From Olsenella_K sp036454645 (GTDB lineage: Bacteria > Actinomycetota > Coriobacteriia > Coriobacteriales > Atopobiaceae), in contig JAZHSQ010000004.1 of the NCBI GenBank assembly GCA_036454645.1, positions 1 through 64,000 on the forward strand: a stretch of 64,000 nucleotides of DNA. Reading direction: 5' to 3'. The translations under genes and the position numbers were made by a program. Below the pieces are notes generated by a model that saw only the letters and a list, made by a program, of their open reading frames with translations, searched no databases and was not told the DNA's origin. Each line of letters begins with the position of its first letter. Position 1 is the first letter of the stretch. Shown here in pieces: positions 34,482 to 45,850 of this stretch.

Positions 34482-36086
34482 CTACTGGCCCGACCCCGAG
34501 CTCGTCGAGCCCGAACCACCCATCTTAGCGGACGTGGAGCCCGACGTTGAGGACGTGGAGCCCTGCGCAGAGTTCGTGGAGGAGCCCGTCGAGGTCGCCT
34601 GGCCGGAGCCCGCCTGCGTGCCCGAGGAGCCCGTCGCGGCAGACCCCGCGGTGGAGCCCGTCGGCGAGGTGCCGCCGGAGGAGCCCGAGGCGCCCTGGGT
34701 CGAGGCCGAGGTCGAGCTCGAGGTCGAGTCCGCGCCGGTGGTCGTGCCCGTCCCGGTCGAGTCCTGCGCCTTCGCGCCCTGGATCGTGATGGTCCCGATG
34801 CCCGAGACGCGCGACTCGAAGGGCACCTGCACGCCGTTCTCGGTCACGGTCACCGCGGTCGTGTCGCCGGCGCGGATGGTCATGGTGTCGGTCACCGTGT
34901 AGGTCTGCTCCCAGGGCCCGTCGATGGTGTCGGCGGCCTCGCTCGTCCCGCCGTTGTCCACCTCGAGCCAGGTGACCTGTCCGTCCGCGACGCTGATCGT
35001 GACCTTCGTCTCCGTCGCCGTCGTGGTGGAGGAGCTCGTGGACGACTGGCTCTGGATCTGCTTCTCGGCCGCCGCCTCCTCGGCGTCCTTCGCCGAGGAG
35101 GCGGCGGCCCCGGAGCTGCCCGACTGGGTGGACGCCGTGGAGACCGAGACGCTCTTGCTGGAGGAGTCGTTCCCGACCTTGCCGGAGACGCACGAGCTCA
35201 CCGAGAGGATGATCACGATGGTCAGCACGAGCACGACGCCTATGGCGATCGTGACGAGCGCGCGCACCGGGTCGGAGAAGAACCCCTTGGAGGGGCCGCC
35301 GCGCCTGCGGGATCCCCCGCCCTGCTGGCGGCGCCTCACGTTGGGGCGGCTCTTGGAGGCTATGTTGCGCGAGGCGCGGCTCCCCTCCTGGGTCGACGCG
35401 GAGCGGTATGAGCGCGCGTCCGTGCCGAACCTGAGGTCGTCCTGGTAGTCCTCCTCGCTCACCGGCATCGTCGAGATGTCGCCGCGCCCGCGCGCGGCGC
35501 CCGCGTAGGGGCCCGCCGCGGCTCCGCGCCCGTAGGAGCCCGACCGTGCGGCGCGCAGGTCGTCCGGGGCCTCCGCCCGGCGCCTCGAGCGTGCCCTCCC
35601 GGCGTCGGCGCGCAGGTCGCCCTGGATGGGGGCGCGGCCGGTGTAGGGCCTGCCCTGCGGGAAGCCGCGAGCGTCGTCGCGGCGCCTGACCGTCGTGGTC
35701 TCGAACCCGCCGGCGGGCCCGGTCGTGGCGCCGCTCGCGGGAAGGGTGGCGGAGCCTGCGGAGGAGCGGGCCCTCTGCCCCTGGCGCCCGGCGTCGGCGC
35801 GCCCCCTCTGGGGGCGGCCAGCCCTGCCGCGGCCGCCCCTGCGGTAGTCCTCGAGCTCCTCGGTGAAGAGGTCCACCATCTCCTGCGGGTCGAGGTCCAG
35901 GTAGCGGGCGTAGCTCGAGAGCATCCCCTGGGCGTAGCCCCCCTTGGGGACGCGCTCGAAGTCGCCCTCCTCGAAGGCCTCGAGGACCTCGCGCCTGAGC
36001 CGCAGCACCTGGGCGGCCTGCCCGATGGACAGGCCGAGCTGCCGCCTGCGGCTCGCGAGGATTTCGCTGTAGCGAGGACGTGCCAT
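34482..36086 (-). CDS. RodZ-like HTH membrane protein with Ser/Thr/Gly-rich tail
   Basis: A 534-residue protein. The N-terminus is an HTH_25 domain (residues 1-75, SRRRQLGLSIGQAAQVLRLRREVLEAFEEGDF), followed by about 200 residues of Arg/Gly/Ala-rich disordered sequence. One membrane segment lies near 280-302 (ALVTIAIGVVLVLTIVIIL), and an extracellular DUF4115-like beta domain spans about 355-440. The end is about 90 residues of almost pure Ser/Thr/Gly. RodZ proteins tie the cytoskeleton to elongation, but many Gram-positive homologues lack a proven MreB link. It starts 3 bp after ftsK. The tail is probably extracellular. Confidence 0.8.
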   Translation of the reverse strand: MARPRYSEILASRRRQLGLSIGQAAQVLRLRREVLEAFEEGDFERVPKGGYAQGMLSSYARYLDLDPQEMVDLFTEELEDYRRGGRGRAGRPQRGRADAGRQGQRARSSAGSATLPASGATTGPAGGFETTTVRRRDDARGFPQGRPYTGRAPIQGDLRADAGRARSRRRAEAPDDLRAARSGSYGRGAAAGPYAGAARGRGDISTMPVSEEDYQDDLRFGTDARSYRSASTQEGSRASRNIASKSRPNVRRRQQGGGSRRRGGPSKGFFSDPVRALVTIAIGVVLVLTIVIILSVSSCVSGKVGNDSSSKSVSVSTASTQSGSSGAAASSAKDAEEAAAEKQIQSQSSTSSSTTTATETKVTISVADGQVTWLEVDNGGTSEAADTIDGPWEQTYTVTDTMTIRAGDTTAVTVTENGVQVPFESRVSGIGTITIQGAKAQDSTGTGTTTGADSTSSSTSASTQGASGSSGGTSPTGSTAGSAATGSSGTQAGSGQATSTGSSTNSAQGSTSSTSGSTSAKMGGSGSTSSGSGQ

Positions 36087-36089
36087 CCC

Positions 36090-38864
36090 CTACACCCCCT
36101 GGTACTTTGCTTCCTGGACCCTGAGCTCCTCCAGCTGGTCCTCGTCGAGGAGGACCTCGCGCGGCTTGGAGCCGTCGGGCGGGCCCACGACGCCCTTGGA
36201 CTCGAGCATGTCCATGATCCTGCCGGCGCGGGCGTAGCCCACCTTGAGCTTGCGCTGCAGGCCGGAGGTGGAGCCGAGCTGGGTCTCCACGACGATCTGG
36301 GCGGCCTCCCACACGAGCGGGTCGTCGTCGTCCTCGAGGTCCGCGGCGGGGCCGCCGCCGGGCGTGTTGGGGGCCACGGCCGTGAGGATCTCCTCGTGGT
36401 AGTCGGGCTCCGCCTGGCTGCGGATGTAGTCCACGACGGCGTTGATCTCCGCGTCAGTCGTGAAGCAGCCGAGCACGCGCTGCGGGGTGAGCCCGCGGTT
36501 CTTGAAGAGCATGTCGCCGTTGCCCAGGAGGCGCTCGGCGCCCGTCTCGTCGAGGATGACGCGCGAGTCAAGGCCGGAGGAGACCTTGAGCGCGGCGCGC
36601 GTGTCGATGTTGGACTTGATGAGACCCGTTACGACGTTGGCCGACGGCCTCTGGGTCGCGATGATGAGGTGGATGCCCGCGGCGCGCGCCAGCTGCGCGA
36701 TGCGCACGATGGAGGCCTCCACGTCCTTGCCCGCGACCATCATGAGGTCGGAGAGCTCGTCGATGATGATCACGAGGTAGGGCATGGGCTCGGGCGGGTT
36801 GTCCATCTCGGACAGCTTGCCCGTGGTGCACATGCGGTTGTAGACCTTGATGTTCCTCGCGCCGGCGCGCTCGAAGACCTTGAGGCGCCGCTCCATCTCG
36901 GAGACGGCCCACTGCAGGGCGCTCGCCGCCTGGCGGGGCTCGGTGACGACTGGCACGTAGAGGTGGGGAAGGCCGTTGTAGCAGCTGAACTCCACCCTCT
37001 TGGGGTCGACGAGGATGAGCCGCACCTGCTTGGGCGTGGTCCTCATGAGGATCGACATGATCATCGAGTTGATCATCACGGACTTGCCCGAGCCGGTGGT
37101 GCCGGCCACGAGCATGTGGGGCATCTTCGCGAGGTCGGCCACGACGGGCTTGCCGCCCGAGTCCCTGCCCACGGCGACCTCGAGCGGGCCGCCCTTGGCG
37201 TAGGGCAGGACGTCGCCGAGGTAGACGTTCTCGCGCGTCTTGTTGGGGATCTCTATGCCGACGTAGGAGGTCCCCTTGATGGGCGCGAAGATGCGGACCT
37301 TCTCGGCCGCGAGCGTGAGGGCTATGTCGTCCTCGAGGTTCTTGATCCTGCTGACGCGCTCGCCTTCGCCCATCTCCACGCGGAAGGTCGTGACCATGGG
37401 GCCCGAGACGTAGTCGACCACGCGGCTTCGCAGGCCGAACTCCTGGAGCGTGCTCTGGAGCTCCTCGCGCGTCTCGTCGAGCTCGGCCTTGGAGCTGGCG
37501 GACCCGCTGGAGTTGGGGTTGGAGGAGAGCATGGCGAGGGGCGGCAGCTCGTACTCGCCGTCGCCGTCGCCCGGCCGGACGGCGCCTTGCGCCGCCGCCG
37601 CGACCGTGGCGGCCGCCGCGACCCCTTCGGGGGCGGCCTCCTGCGCCTGCCCGACGGCGTCTGCGGCCGCGGGGGCCTTCGCGCCCCGCGCGCCCCTGGC
37701 CTTGGGGTTCCTGAGGAAGTCCGGGACGGCGGGGTCGCCAGCCGCGGCTGCGGCCGCTCCCGCGGCATTCGCGGGCTGCGCGACCTTCTTCGCGCCCGCG
37801 GCGCCCGCGGCGTCCGCGCGCCTCCTGCCGTGCGGCCCCCTCTTGAGCCGCGTCGTCCTCTTGGAGGCCTCTCCGTCCGGGGCGTCCGTCCCGTCCGCCG
37901 TGGCCACCCCTGCGCTCGCGCCGGGGGCCGCGGCGTCGGAAGCGTCGGCACCGGCGGTCGCGGGGGCGTCGACGAGGGCCTCCTCGACCTTCGGCCTCCG
38001 CTTAAGCTTCACTGTCTTGAGCGCGTCCTGGATCTGAGACTGCTTGCCCTTGGCCGTACCCTCGACCTCCGGTTGAGCCTTCGACTTTGCCTTCCGCGTG
38101 AGCACGGAGGTCTTGCGCGAGCCGATGAAGGTCGTGTCGCCCTCCGCCGTCCCGCGCCGCCTGGGGGCGGCGTCCTCGGGCGCGGCGGCGGCCTCCTCCT
38201 CGGCGGACGCCGCGCGCTCGGCCTCCGCGGCCGCGCGCCTCAGGGCGTGCGACTCGCGCGCGGAGCGCGCGGCCTCCTGCACGTGCTCGACGAGCCCGGA
38301 GATGGAGAAGCCGCAGACCACCACGCCCGCGACGATGGCGCCGACGAGCACGACGTTGCCGACGATCTGCCCGAGGAAGGTCAGGAGCAACCAGGCGATG
38401 AGGCCGCCCACGTAGCCGCCCGCGTGGGGCACGACCGCGGGGTCGAGCACCAGCGAGGGGCCCGCCGCGGCGCCGTGCACGTTGACCGAGATCATGGAGA
38501 GCAGGGCGAGCACGATGAGCAGCAGTCCGAGGGCCGCCCTCTCTCCGAGCGGGCCCTCGCTCTCCACGAAGAAGGTCAGTGAGAAGAGGAAGAGGGCCAC
38601 CGGGCACAGGATCGCGCCCACGCCGAAGCAGAGCGTGAGGACCTGCGCCGTCGCGTGCGTCACCACCGCCGAGGTGGGGGCGACGAGCGCCACCAGCATG
38701 GCTATTGAGACGACCGCGAGGACGACCCCCGCTATGTCGTTGCGCGCGCTGCCGGGGACGGCGGGAGCCGAGGCGCGCTGCGCCTTGCCGCGCGCCTCGG
38801 CGGCCCTCCCCTGCGACCTTCCCTTGTTCGTCTTGGGTGCGTTCGTCCTGCGCTTCTGGGGCAT
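36090..38864 (-). CDS. ftsK: DNA translocase FtsK/SpoIIIE
   Basis: A 924-residue septal DNA pump for chromosome segregation. The N-terminus has four or five membrane segments (about 45-190), then an Ala/Lys-rich linker of roughly 270 residues. The motor follows with Walker A AGTTGSGKS near residue 588, Walker B LILVDPKRVE and HLIIATQRPSANVV. The C-terminal gamma winged helix (KLKVGYARAGRIMDMLESKGVVG) recognises orienting DNA sequences. It is flanked by rnj and the RodZ-like gene with gaps of 3-4 bp. Confidence 0.95.
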   Translation of the reverse strand: MPQKRRTNAPKTNKGRSQGRAAEARGKAQRASAPAVPGSARNDIAGVVLAVVSIAMLVALVAPTSAVVTHATAQVLTLCFGVGAILCPVALFLFSLTFFVESEGPLGERAALGLLLIVLALLSMISVNVHGAAAGPSLVLDPAVVPHAGGYVGGLIAWLLLTFLGQIVGNVVLVGAIVAGVVVCGFSISGLVEHVQEAARSARESHALRRAAAEAERAASAEEEAAAAPEDAAPRRRGTAEGDTTFIGSRKTSVLTRKAKSKAQPEVEGTAKGKQSQIQDALKTVKLKRRPKVEEALVDAPATAGADASDAAAPGASAGVATADGTDAPDGEASKRTTRLKRGPHGRRRADAAGAAGAKKVAQPANAAGAAAAAAGDPAVPDFLRNPKARGARGAKAPAAADAVGQAQEAAPEGVAAAATVAAAAQGAVRPGDGDGEYELPPLAMLSSNPNSSGSASSKAELDETREELQSTLQEFGLRSRVVDYVSGPMVTTFRVEMGEGERVSRIKNLEDDIALTLAAEKVRIFAPIKGTSYVGIEIPNKTRENVYLGDVLPYAKGGPLEVAVGRDSGGKPVVADLAKMPHMLVAGTTGSGKSVMINSMIMSILMRTTPKQVRLILVDPKRVEFSCYNGLPHLYVPVVTEPRQAASALQWAVSEMERRLKVFERAGARNIKVYNRMCTTGKLSEMDNPPEPMPYLVIIIDELSDLMMVAGKDVEASIVRIAQLARAAGIHLIIATQRPSANVVTGLIKSNIDTRAALKVSSGLDSRVILDETGAERLLGNGDMLFKNRGLTPQRVLGCFTTDAEINAVVDYIRSQAEPDYHEEILTAVAPNTPGGGPAADLEDDDDPLVWEAAQIVVETQLGSTSGLQRKLKVGYARAGRIMDMLESKGVVGPPDGSKPREVLLDEDQLEELRVQEAKYQGV

Positions 38865-38868
38865 CTAC

Positions 38869-40530
38869 CTAGACCTCCATCACGACCGTGATGACCATCG
38901 GCCGCGTGTGGGTCCTGTTCCACAGGAAGTTGGAGAGGCCGTTCCTGATGCTCTTCCTCAGGGTCTCGATCGCGTAGTTGTCGTCGGAGACCTTTGCGAC
39001 CTGGCCGCGCACGACGTCCTGGGCGTCGCTCGCGAGGGCGTCGTCGTTGGCGAAGGAGACGCCGCGCATCGAGATCTCGACGTCGCCCACCTTGTGGCCG
39101 CGCCTCGATACCGTGGCAACGACCGTCACGATGCCGTCCTGGGAGAGCTTCTGGCGGTCGCGGAGGACGACCGGGTCGGCGTCGGTGACGGACAGGCCGT
39201 CGACGTAGACGACGCCGGAGTCCACGGGGGCGCCGATCCTGGCCTTTCCGCCGCTTAGCTCGAGCGTGTCGCCGTTGTCCATGAGGAAGATGTTCTTCTC
39301 GGGGATGCCCATCTCGCGCGCGAGCTGGGCGTGGGCCCTCAGGTGCACGGCTTCGCCGTGGACCGGCATGAAGTTCCTCGGGTGCGTCATGGCCAGCATG
39401 AGCTTGAGCTCCTCCTGGCTGCCGTGGCCCGAGACGTGCACGAGGGTCTGCGACTTGTCGAAGATGGTGCAGCCGATCTTGGCGAGCGAGTTGATGATGC
39501 CCTGCACGCTCTTCTCGTTGCCGGGGACGGGCGTGGCGGAGATGATCACCGTGTCGTTGGCGGTGATGGACAGGCTCCTGTGCTCGCCGTTGGCCATGCG
39601 GGCCAGCGCCGAGAGCGGCTCGCCCTGGCTGCCCGTGCACAGCACGACGATCTTCTCGTCCGGGAGCTTCTCCACATCGTAGGCGTCGACGATGTCCTCG
39701 TCCGCGATCCTGAGGTAGCCGAGCTCGCGCGCGACCTTGGTGTTGGTGATCATGGAGCGGCCCGTCACCACTACCTTGCGGCCCACGGCGACCGAGGCGT
39801 CGCACACCTGCTGGAGCCTGTGGATGTGGCTCGAGAAGGACGCGACGAAGACGCGGCCGGGGGCGTTCTTGATGATGTGGCGCAGGCTCGGGCCGACGGC
39901 GGCCTCGGAGGGCGTGAAGCCCGGGCGCGTGGCGTTGGTGGAGTCGGAGAGCAGCAGGTCGATGCCGTCCGAGGCGAAGCGGTTGATGGCGCTGTAGTCC
40001 GGCCGCACGCCGTCGATCGGCGTCTGGTCGAGCTTGAAGTCGCCGGTGTGCATGACCGTGCCGGCCGGCGTCCTCATGAAGACGCCGAGCGACGCGGGGA
40101 TCGAGTGCGTCATGGAGAAGAAGTCGATCTGGAAGGCGCCCAGCGTGATGCGGGAGCCGTCCTTGACCTCCTTGAACTTGGGGTTCTTGATGCGGTGCTC
40201 GTCCAGCTTGCCCTGGATGAAGCCGAGGGTGAGCCTCGAGCTGTAGATGGGGACCTTGCGGGTGAGGTCCATCAGCAGGTACGGGAGGGCGCCGGTGTGG
40301 TCCTCGTGACCGTGGGTGATGATGATGCCCCGGAGCTTGTCCTCGTTCTCCAGCACGTAGGTGTAGTCGGGCAGGACGAGGTCGATGCCCAGCTGCTCGT
40401 CGTCGGGGAACATGAGGCCCGCGTCGACGAGCACCATGTCGTCGCCGTACTCGAAGACCGTCATGTTCTTGCCGATGCCGTCCAGGCCACCCAGGGGGAT
40501 GACCCTCAGCGGCGTCTGTCTTCTTGCCAT
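38869..40530 (-). CDS. rnj: Ribonuclease J
   Basis: A 553-residue metallo-beta-lactamase/beta-CASP ribonuclease with 5'-to-3' exo- and endonuclease activity on mRNA and rRNA precursors. It shows LGGLDGIGKNMTVFEY, the zinc motif HGHEDH (73-78), MHTGDFKLDQTP, the beta-CASP block and MPVHGEAVHLRAHA, and keeps the C-terminal domain. Together with RNase Y and PNPase in this window it gives a Gram-positive-style decay machinery. It probably leads the rnj-ftsK-rodZ-like run. Confidence 0.95.
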   Translation of the reverse strand: MARRQTPLRVIPLGGLDGIGKNMTVFEYGDDMVLVDAGLMFPDDEQLGIDLVLPDYTYVLENEDKLRGIIITHGHEDHTGALPYLLMDLTRKVPIYSSRLTLGFIQGKLDEHRIKNPKFKEVKDGSRITLGAFQIDFFSMTHSIPASLGVFMRTPAGTVMHTGDFKLDQTPIDGVRPDYSAINRFASDGIDLLLSDSTNATRPGFTPSEAAVGPSLRHIIKNAPGRVFVASFSSHIHRLQQVCDASVAVGRKVVVTGRSMITNTKVARELGYLRIADEDIVDAYDVEKLPDEKIVVLCTGSQGEPLSALARMANGEHRSLSITANDTVIISATPVPGNEKSVQGIINSLAKIGCTIFDKSQTLVHVSGHGSQEELKLMLAMTHPRNFMPVHGEAVHLRAHAQLAREMGIPEKNIFLMDNGDTLELSGGKARIGAPVDSGVVYVDGLSVTDADPVVLRDRQKLSQDGIVTVVATVSRRGHKVGDVEISMRGVSFANDDALASDAQDVVRGQVAKVSDDNYAIETLRKSIRNGLSNFLWNRTHTRPMVITVVMEV

Positions 40531-40820
40531 TCTCTAGTCGTTCCTTTCGTCGTGGCGGCTCCTGCCGCCCTTGCCTGTTACGTATGTCGACGGCACTGGC
40601 GCACGCGCACAGGCCGCTAGTCTCCCAGAATGATTGTAAGTTAAGTCTGCCCCGCGGGGGCATCGCCCATGCAGGCGCACACAAACGCCCAGAAACCTCA
40701 AGGCACCTGCGACAAGGGCGCGCGCCTGCGGGCGGGCGGGCGCGACGCACACACAGATGCTCCACAGAAGCCGGCGCCGCGACGCCCGGGCGGCTGGCGG
40801 CGGCGTCCGGGAGCGCTCCG
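40531..40820. other. Gap before rnj, presumably its promoter region
   Basis: About 290 bp with an AT-richer patch at 40620-40640 (AATGATTGTAAGTTAAG). On the - strand this offers TACAAT as a possible -10, but I see no matching -35. No gene is supported. Confidence 0.35.
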
Positions 40821-42071
40821 TCAGCTGGAGGCGCCGCCCGAGCGAGCGAGGGAGAGCTTGAGCGCGACGACCCTGCGCAGCGACTCCTCGATGCGCCCCT
40901 CCCCGATCCTGCCCGACGAGACCGCGTCGAGCACGCCCTGGAGGGCGGACTCGAAGTCGGCGGGCATGAGGACGAGGTCCTGGCCGGCCTCGAGCGCCTC
41001 GACGGCGGCCTCGGCCGGCGTTCGGCCCGTCGTGACGGCGCCCATGGAGAGCGAGTCCGTGATCGAGACGCCCGTGAAGCCCAGGCGGCCGCGCAGGAGG
41101 TCGCCCACGACGGTGCCGGAGAGCGAGGCGGGCTCGTCCGAGCCAGTGACGCCCGGGCAGCTCAGGTGCCCCACCATCACCATGGGCACGCCCGCCGCGA
41201 CCGCGGCCGCGAATGGGACGAGCTCGCGGGAGGCGAGGTCTTCGACGGTGCCGTCGAGGCTGATGGGCTCGGTCTCGGAGTCCCCGGAGGCGTAGCCGAT
41301 GCCGGGGAAGTGCTTGGCGCAGCAGCCGACGCCCCCGTCGGCGAAGCCCCGCACCTGCGCGGCCACCATGGAGGCCACGGCTTCGGGGTCGTCTCCGAAG
41401 GAGCGTCGTCCCATGACCGAGCCCGCGGGGGCGACGTCCGCCACCGGGGCGAAGTCGAGGTTGAAGCCGAGGTCCGCGAGGTAGCCGGCGGTCTTCTCCG
41501 CGACCGAGCGGGCCACCTCCGCGTCGCCGCCGGCGCCGACGTCGCGCATGTCGCCTACGTTCTGCACCCCGAAGGCGGGGTTGGAGGCCACGCGCGCGAC
41601 CGTGCCGCCCTCCTCGTCCACCGCCCTTATGATCGGGAGCCCGACCGCCTCCTGGGAGTAGGACTCGACGTTCGCGAGCATCCCGCGCACCTGGTCGGGG
41701 TCCTCGAGGTTGCGGCCGAAGTAGCAGATGCCGCCGACGGGTCGGCGCAGGATGGCCTCGCGCGTGGCTTCCCCCGCCGCGACGACCGTGTCCACGTCAA
41801 CGATGTCCTCGGGGCGCACCACGAAGAGCTGGCAGACGCGCTGCTCGAGCGAGAAGCCGGCGATGGCGTCGCCCACGGGGTCCGCGGCGGGGGCGCCGGC
41901 GGCGTCCTGTCCGGTGGCGTCCGAGGGGGCCGAGGCGTCGCCGGCCGGGCCCCCGTCCCTGGCGGAGCAGGCGGCGAGCCCGGCGAGCGAGGCCCCCGCC
42001 GCGAGGGAGAGCGCACGCCTCCTTGAGACCCGCCTTCCCGCCACGCCCGTCTCCCCGCCCGGCTTGCTCAT
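40821..42071 (-). CDS. Lipoprotein glycoside hydrolase family 3, beta-N-acetylhexosaminidase (NagZ-like)
   Basis: A 416-residue exported enzyme of the GH3 family, expected to remove N-acetylglucosamine from muropeptides or other glycans. It has an Arg-rich Tat-like stretch (SRRRAL, 16-21) and a lipobox ending at Cys35 (GLAAC), so it is likely anchored outside the membrane. GH3 motifs are DEEGGTVARV, the NagZ catalytic loop KHFPGIGYASGDSE, MVGHLSCP and the SITDSLSMGAV block. The ATG at 42071 follows GGAGGGGGG. Unlike cytosolic enterobacterial NagZ, it resembles Gram-positive secreted forms such as Bacillus NagZ (YbbD). Confidence 0.9.
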   Translation of the reverse strand: MSKPGGETGVAGRRVSRRRALSLAAGASLAGLAACSARDGGPAGDASAPSDATGQDAAGAPAADPVGDAIAGFSLEQRVCQLFVVRPEDIVDVDTVVAAGEATREAILRRPVGGICYFGRNLEDPDQVRGMLANVESYSQEAVGLPIIRAVDEEGGTVARVASNPAFGVQNVGDMRDVGAGGDAEVARSVAEKTAGYLADLGFNLDFAPVADVAPAGSVMGRRSFGDDPEAVASMVAAQVRGFADGGVGCCAKHFPGIGYASGDSETEPISLDGTVEDLASRELVPFAAAVAAGVPMVMVGHLSCPGVTGSDEPASLSGTVVGDLLRGRLGFTGVSITDSLSMGAVTTGRTPAEAAVEALEAGQDLVLMPADFESALQGVLDAVSSGRIGEGRIEESLRRVVALKLSLARSGGASS

Positions 42072-42103
42072 CCGTCCCCCCTCCGCTTCAGTTGGCAACC
42101 ATT

Positions 42104-42682
42104 CTACCCGCGGCCGTCGCCTCCGGCGGCCCTCTTCGCCGCCACCGCGTCGTCGCGCCTCTTGGTGGCCGCCTCGGCGTAGGGGCCCGCCTTGGCCGCC
42201 TGTCCGGAGTCCGGGTCCGCCTCTGCCGCGGCGCGCGCAGCCGCGATCTGCTCGTCCGTTATGGTCGTGGGGTCGTCGATGGCCGTGAGCTCCACCTCCA
42301 CCGTCTGGACGGACTGGGCGTCCTGGTCGGGGCCCGCCGGGGCGTCCCCCACCTCCAGGGCCACCGGCTCGGAGGGCACCGCGTAGAGACCCCCGGCCCA
42401 CAGGATGGGCGAGGCCACCACCGTCACCTGGTAGTCCCCCTTCCTGAGGCCGATCTCGGGCGTGTCGGCGTTGACGTAGTAGGTCTCCTCCACGGACTGC
42501 CCGTCGAGGTCCGTGCCCTTGACCCTGAGGGGGATGCGCGTCGCCCCGGAGTCGTAGTTGGGGGCGACGACGCTCAGGTGCACGGGACGCTCCGCGTGCT
42601 CGGCGTCCCATGCCGCCTGACGGGCGGCCTCCTCGGCGGCCCTGCGGTCCGTCTCGTACTTCCACCAGACGCTGGCGCCCAC
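42104..42682 (-). CDS. Hypothetical protein, N-terminus uncertain
   Basis: A roughly 192-residue frame of unknown function. A polar helical stretch (KYETDRRAAEEAARQAAWDAEHA) precedes a probable beta domain (PVHLSVVAPNYDSGATRIPLRV ... EETYYVNADTPEIGLRKGDYQVTVVASP) and an Asp/Ala-rich helix. The domain composition fits an exported or membrane-anchored protein. However, the natural start is missing: upstream codons read through a terminator and no membrane segment is found in any frame. I use the GTG at 42682 (in PGVGASVWW) with low certainty. It ends 32 bp before the hexosaminidase gene. Confidence 0.5.
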   Translation of the reverse strand: MGASVWWKYETDRRAAEEAARQAAWDAEHAERPVHLSVVAPNYDSGATRIPLRVKGTDLDGQSVEETYYVNADTPEIGLRKGDYQVTVVASPILWAGGLYAVPSEPVALEVGDAPAGPDQDAQSVQTVEVELTAIDDPTTITDEQIAAARAAAEADPDSGQAAKAGPYAEAATKRRDDAVAAKRAAGGDGRG

Positions 42683-42790
42683 CCCCGGCAGCTGCGCCGC
42701 GCGCTGCGCCTCCGCCGGCAGACGGGCGGTCCCGCCGCCCGGCCGAGAAGAACGATACCCCCGGGCCTGCGCGTCCCCGTTGCGCAACAA

Positions 42791-42824
42791 GGGGCCGGCC
42801 TCGGAGTCCTCCGGGGCCGGCCCC
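42791..42824 (-). terminator. Probable terminator of rpsO-pnp
   Basis: GGGGCCGGCC pairs with GGCCGGCCCC around a 14-nt loop. On the - strand it is followed by TTGTTGCG, a weak T-rich end. It lies about 110 bp past the pnp stop. Confidence 0.65.
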
Positions 42825-42932
42825 TCCTGTCTGGTGCCGAGCGTGACGGCGCGTCCTTCTCGCACGCGCCTCGACCGCCCCTGGCGCGGCGCCCCGTCCG
42901 GGGGCGCCGGGCGCACGGACGGGATGCGGGCG

Positions 42933-45179
<2,247 letters not shown>

Positions 45180-45310
45180 GTTCTTTTCCTCTTATCTCCG
45201 CCTGCCCCATCGCAGGCGGGCCGTCTTGCGGGGCCCTCGGGACGCCGCCCCCGCGGCGTGCGCGACGCATCGCGCCTCCCGCGCGCCGGCGGTGCCGGCG
45301 CTATCCGAAA

Positions 45311-45330
45311 GGAGCGCCCGAAGGCGCTCC
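45311..45330 (-). terminator. Hairpin between rpsO and pnp
   Basis: GGAGCGCC-CGAA-GGCGCTCC on the + strand; the - strand hairpin has a UUCG loop and is followed by TTTCGG. It could act as an attenuator or an mRNA processing stem between rpsO and pnp. Confidence 0.7.
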
Positions 45331-45345
45331 CCCACTACCAGAAGG

Positions 45346-45624
45346 CTACTGGACGTTGTCGCGGATGCCGAGGCTCTTGATGAGGCGACGGTAGTTCTCG
45401 ATGTCCTGCTGCTTGATGTAGGACAGGAGGCGACGACGCTTGCCGACGAGCATCAGCAGGCCACGACGGGTGTGGTGGTCGTGCTTGTGGACCTTCACGT
45501 GCTCGGTGAGGCCCTTGATGCGCTCGGTCAGCAGGGCGACCTGGACCTCCGCGGAACCGGAGTCGTGCTCGTCCTTGCCGTACTGCTTGATGAGCTCGGC
45601 CTTGCGCTCCTTGGTGACTGCCAT
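45346..45624 (-). CDS. rpsO: 30S ribosomal protein S15
   Basis: A 92-residue small-subunit protein that binds 16S rRNA and nucleates the platform. It shows the S15 pattern HDSGSAEVQVALLTERI, LTEHVKVHKHDHHTRRGLL and KRRRLLSYIKQQD. The start at MAVTKERK is the family start and GAAAGG precedes it. It is paired with pnp downstream. Confidence 0.98.
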   Translation of the reverse strand: MAVTKERKAELIKQYGKDEHDSGSAEVQVALLTERIKGLTEHVKVHKHDHHTRRGLLMLVGKRRRLLSYIKQQDIENYRRLIKSLGIRDNVQ

Positions 45625-45850
45625 GTGTGAAGCCTTTCTCTCGTAGATTCGCCTCGGACCGGGTCGGTCGCCTGGCATGAGCGGACCGCTAGGTGGGAGG
45701 TACAACCTTTGCAATAGTAGCACGGGGCCAACCCGGGGCGGGCGCAGCGCCCGCGCGCACAAGAACTGCACGCATCGGCGCAGGCGCGACGCGCGGGCCC
45801 GGGGCGCGCGGGCGTGGCGCTCCCGCCGGGCGCGCGGGGCGGGGCCGCGC

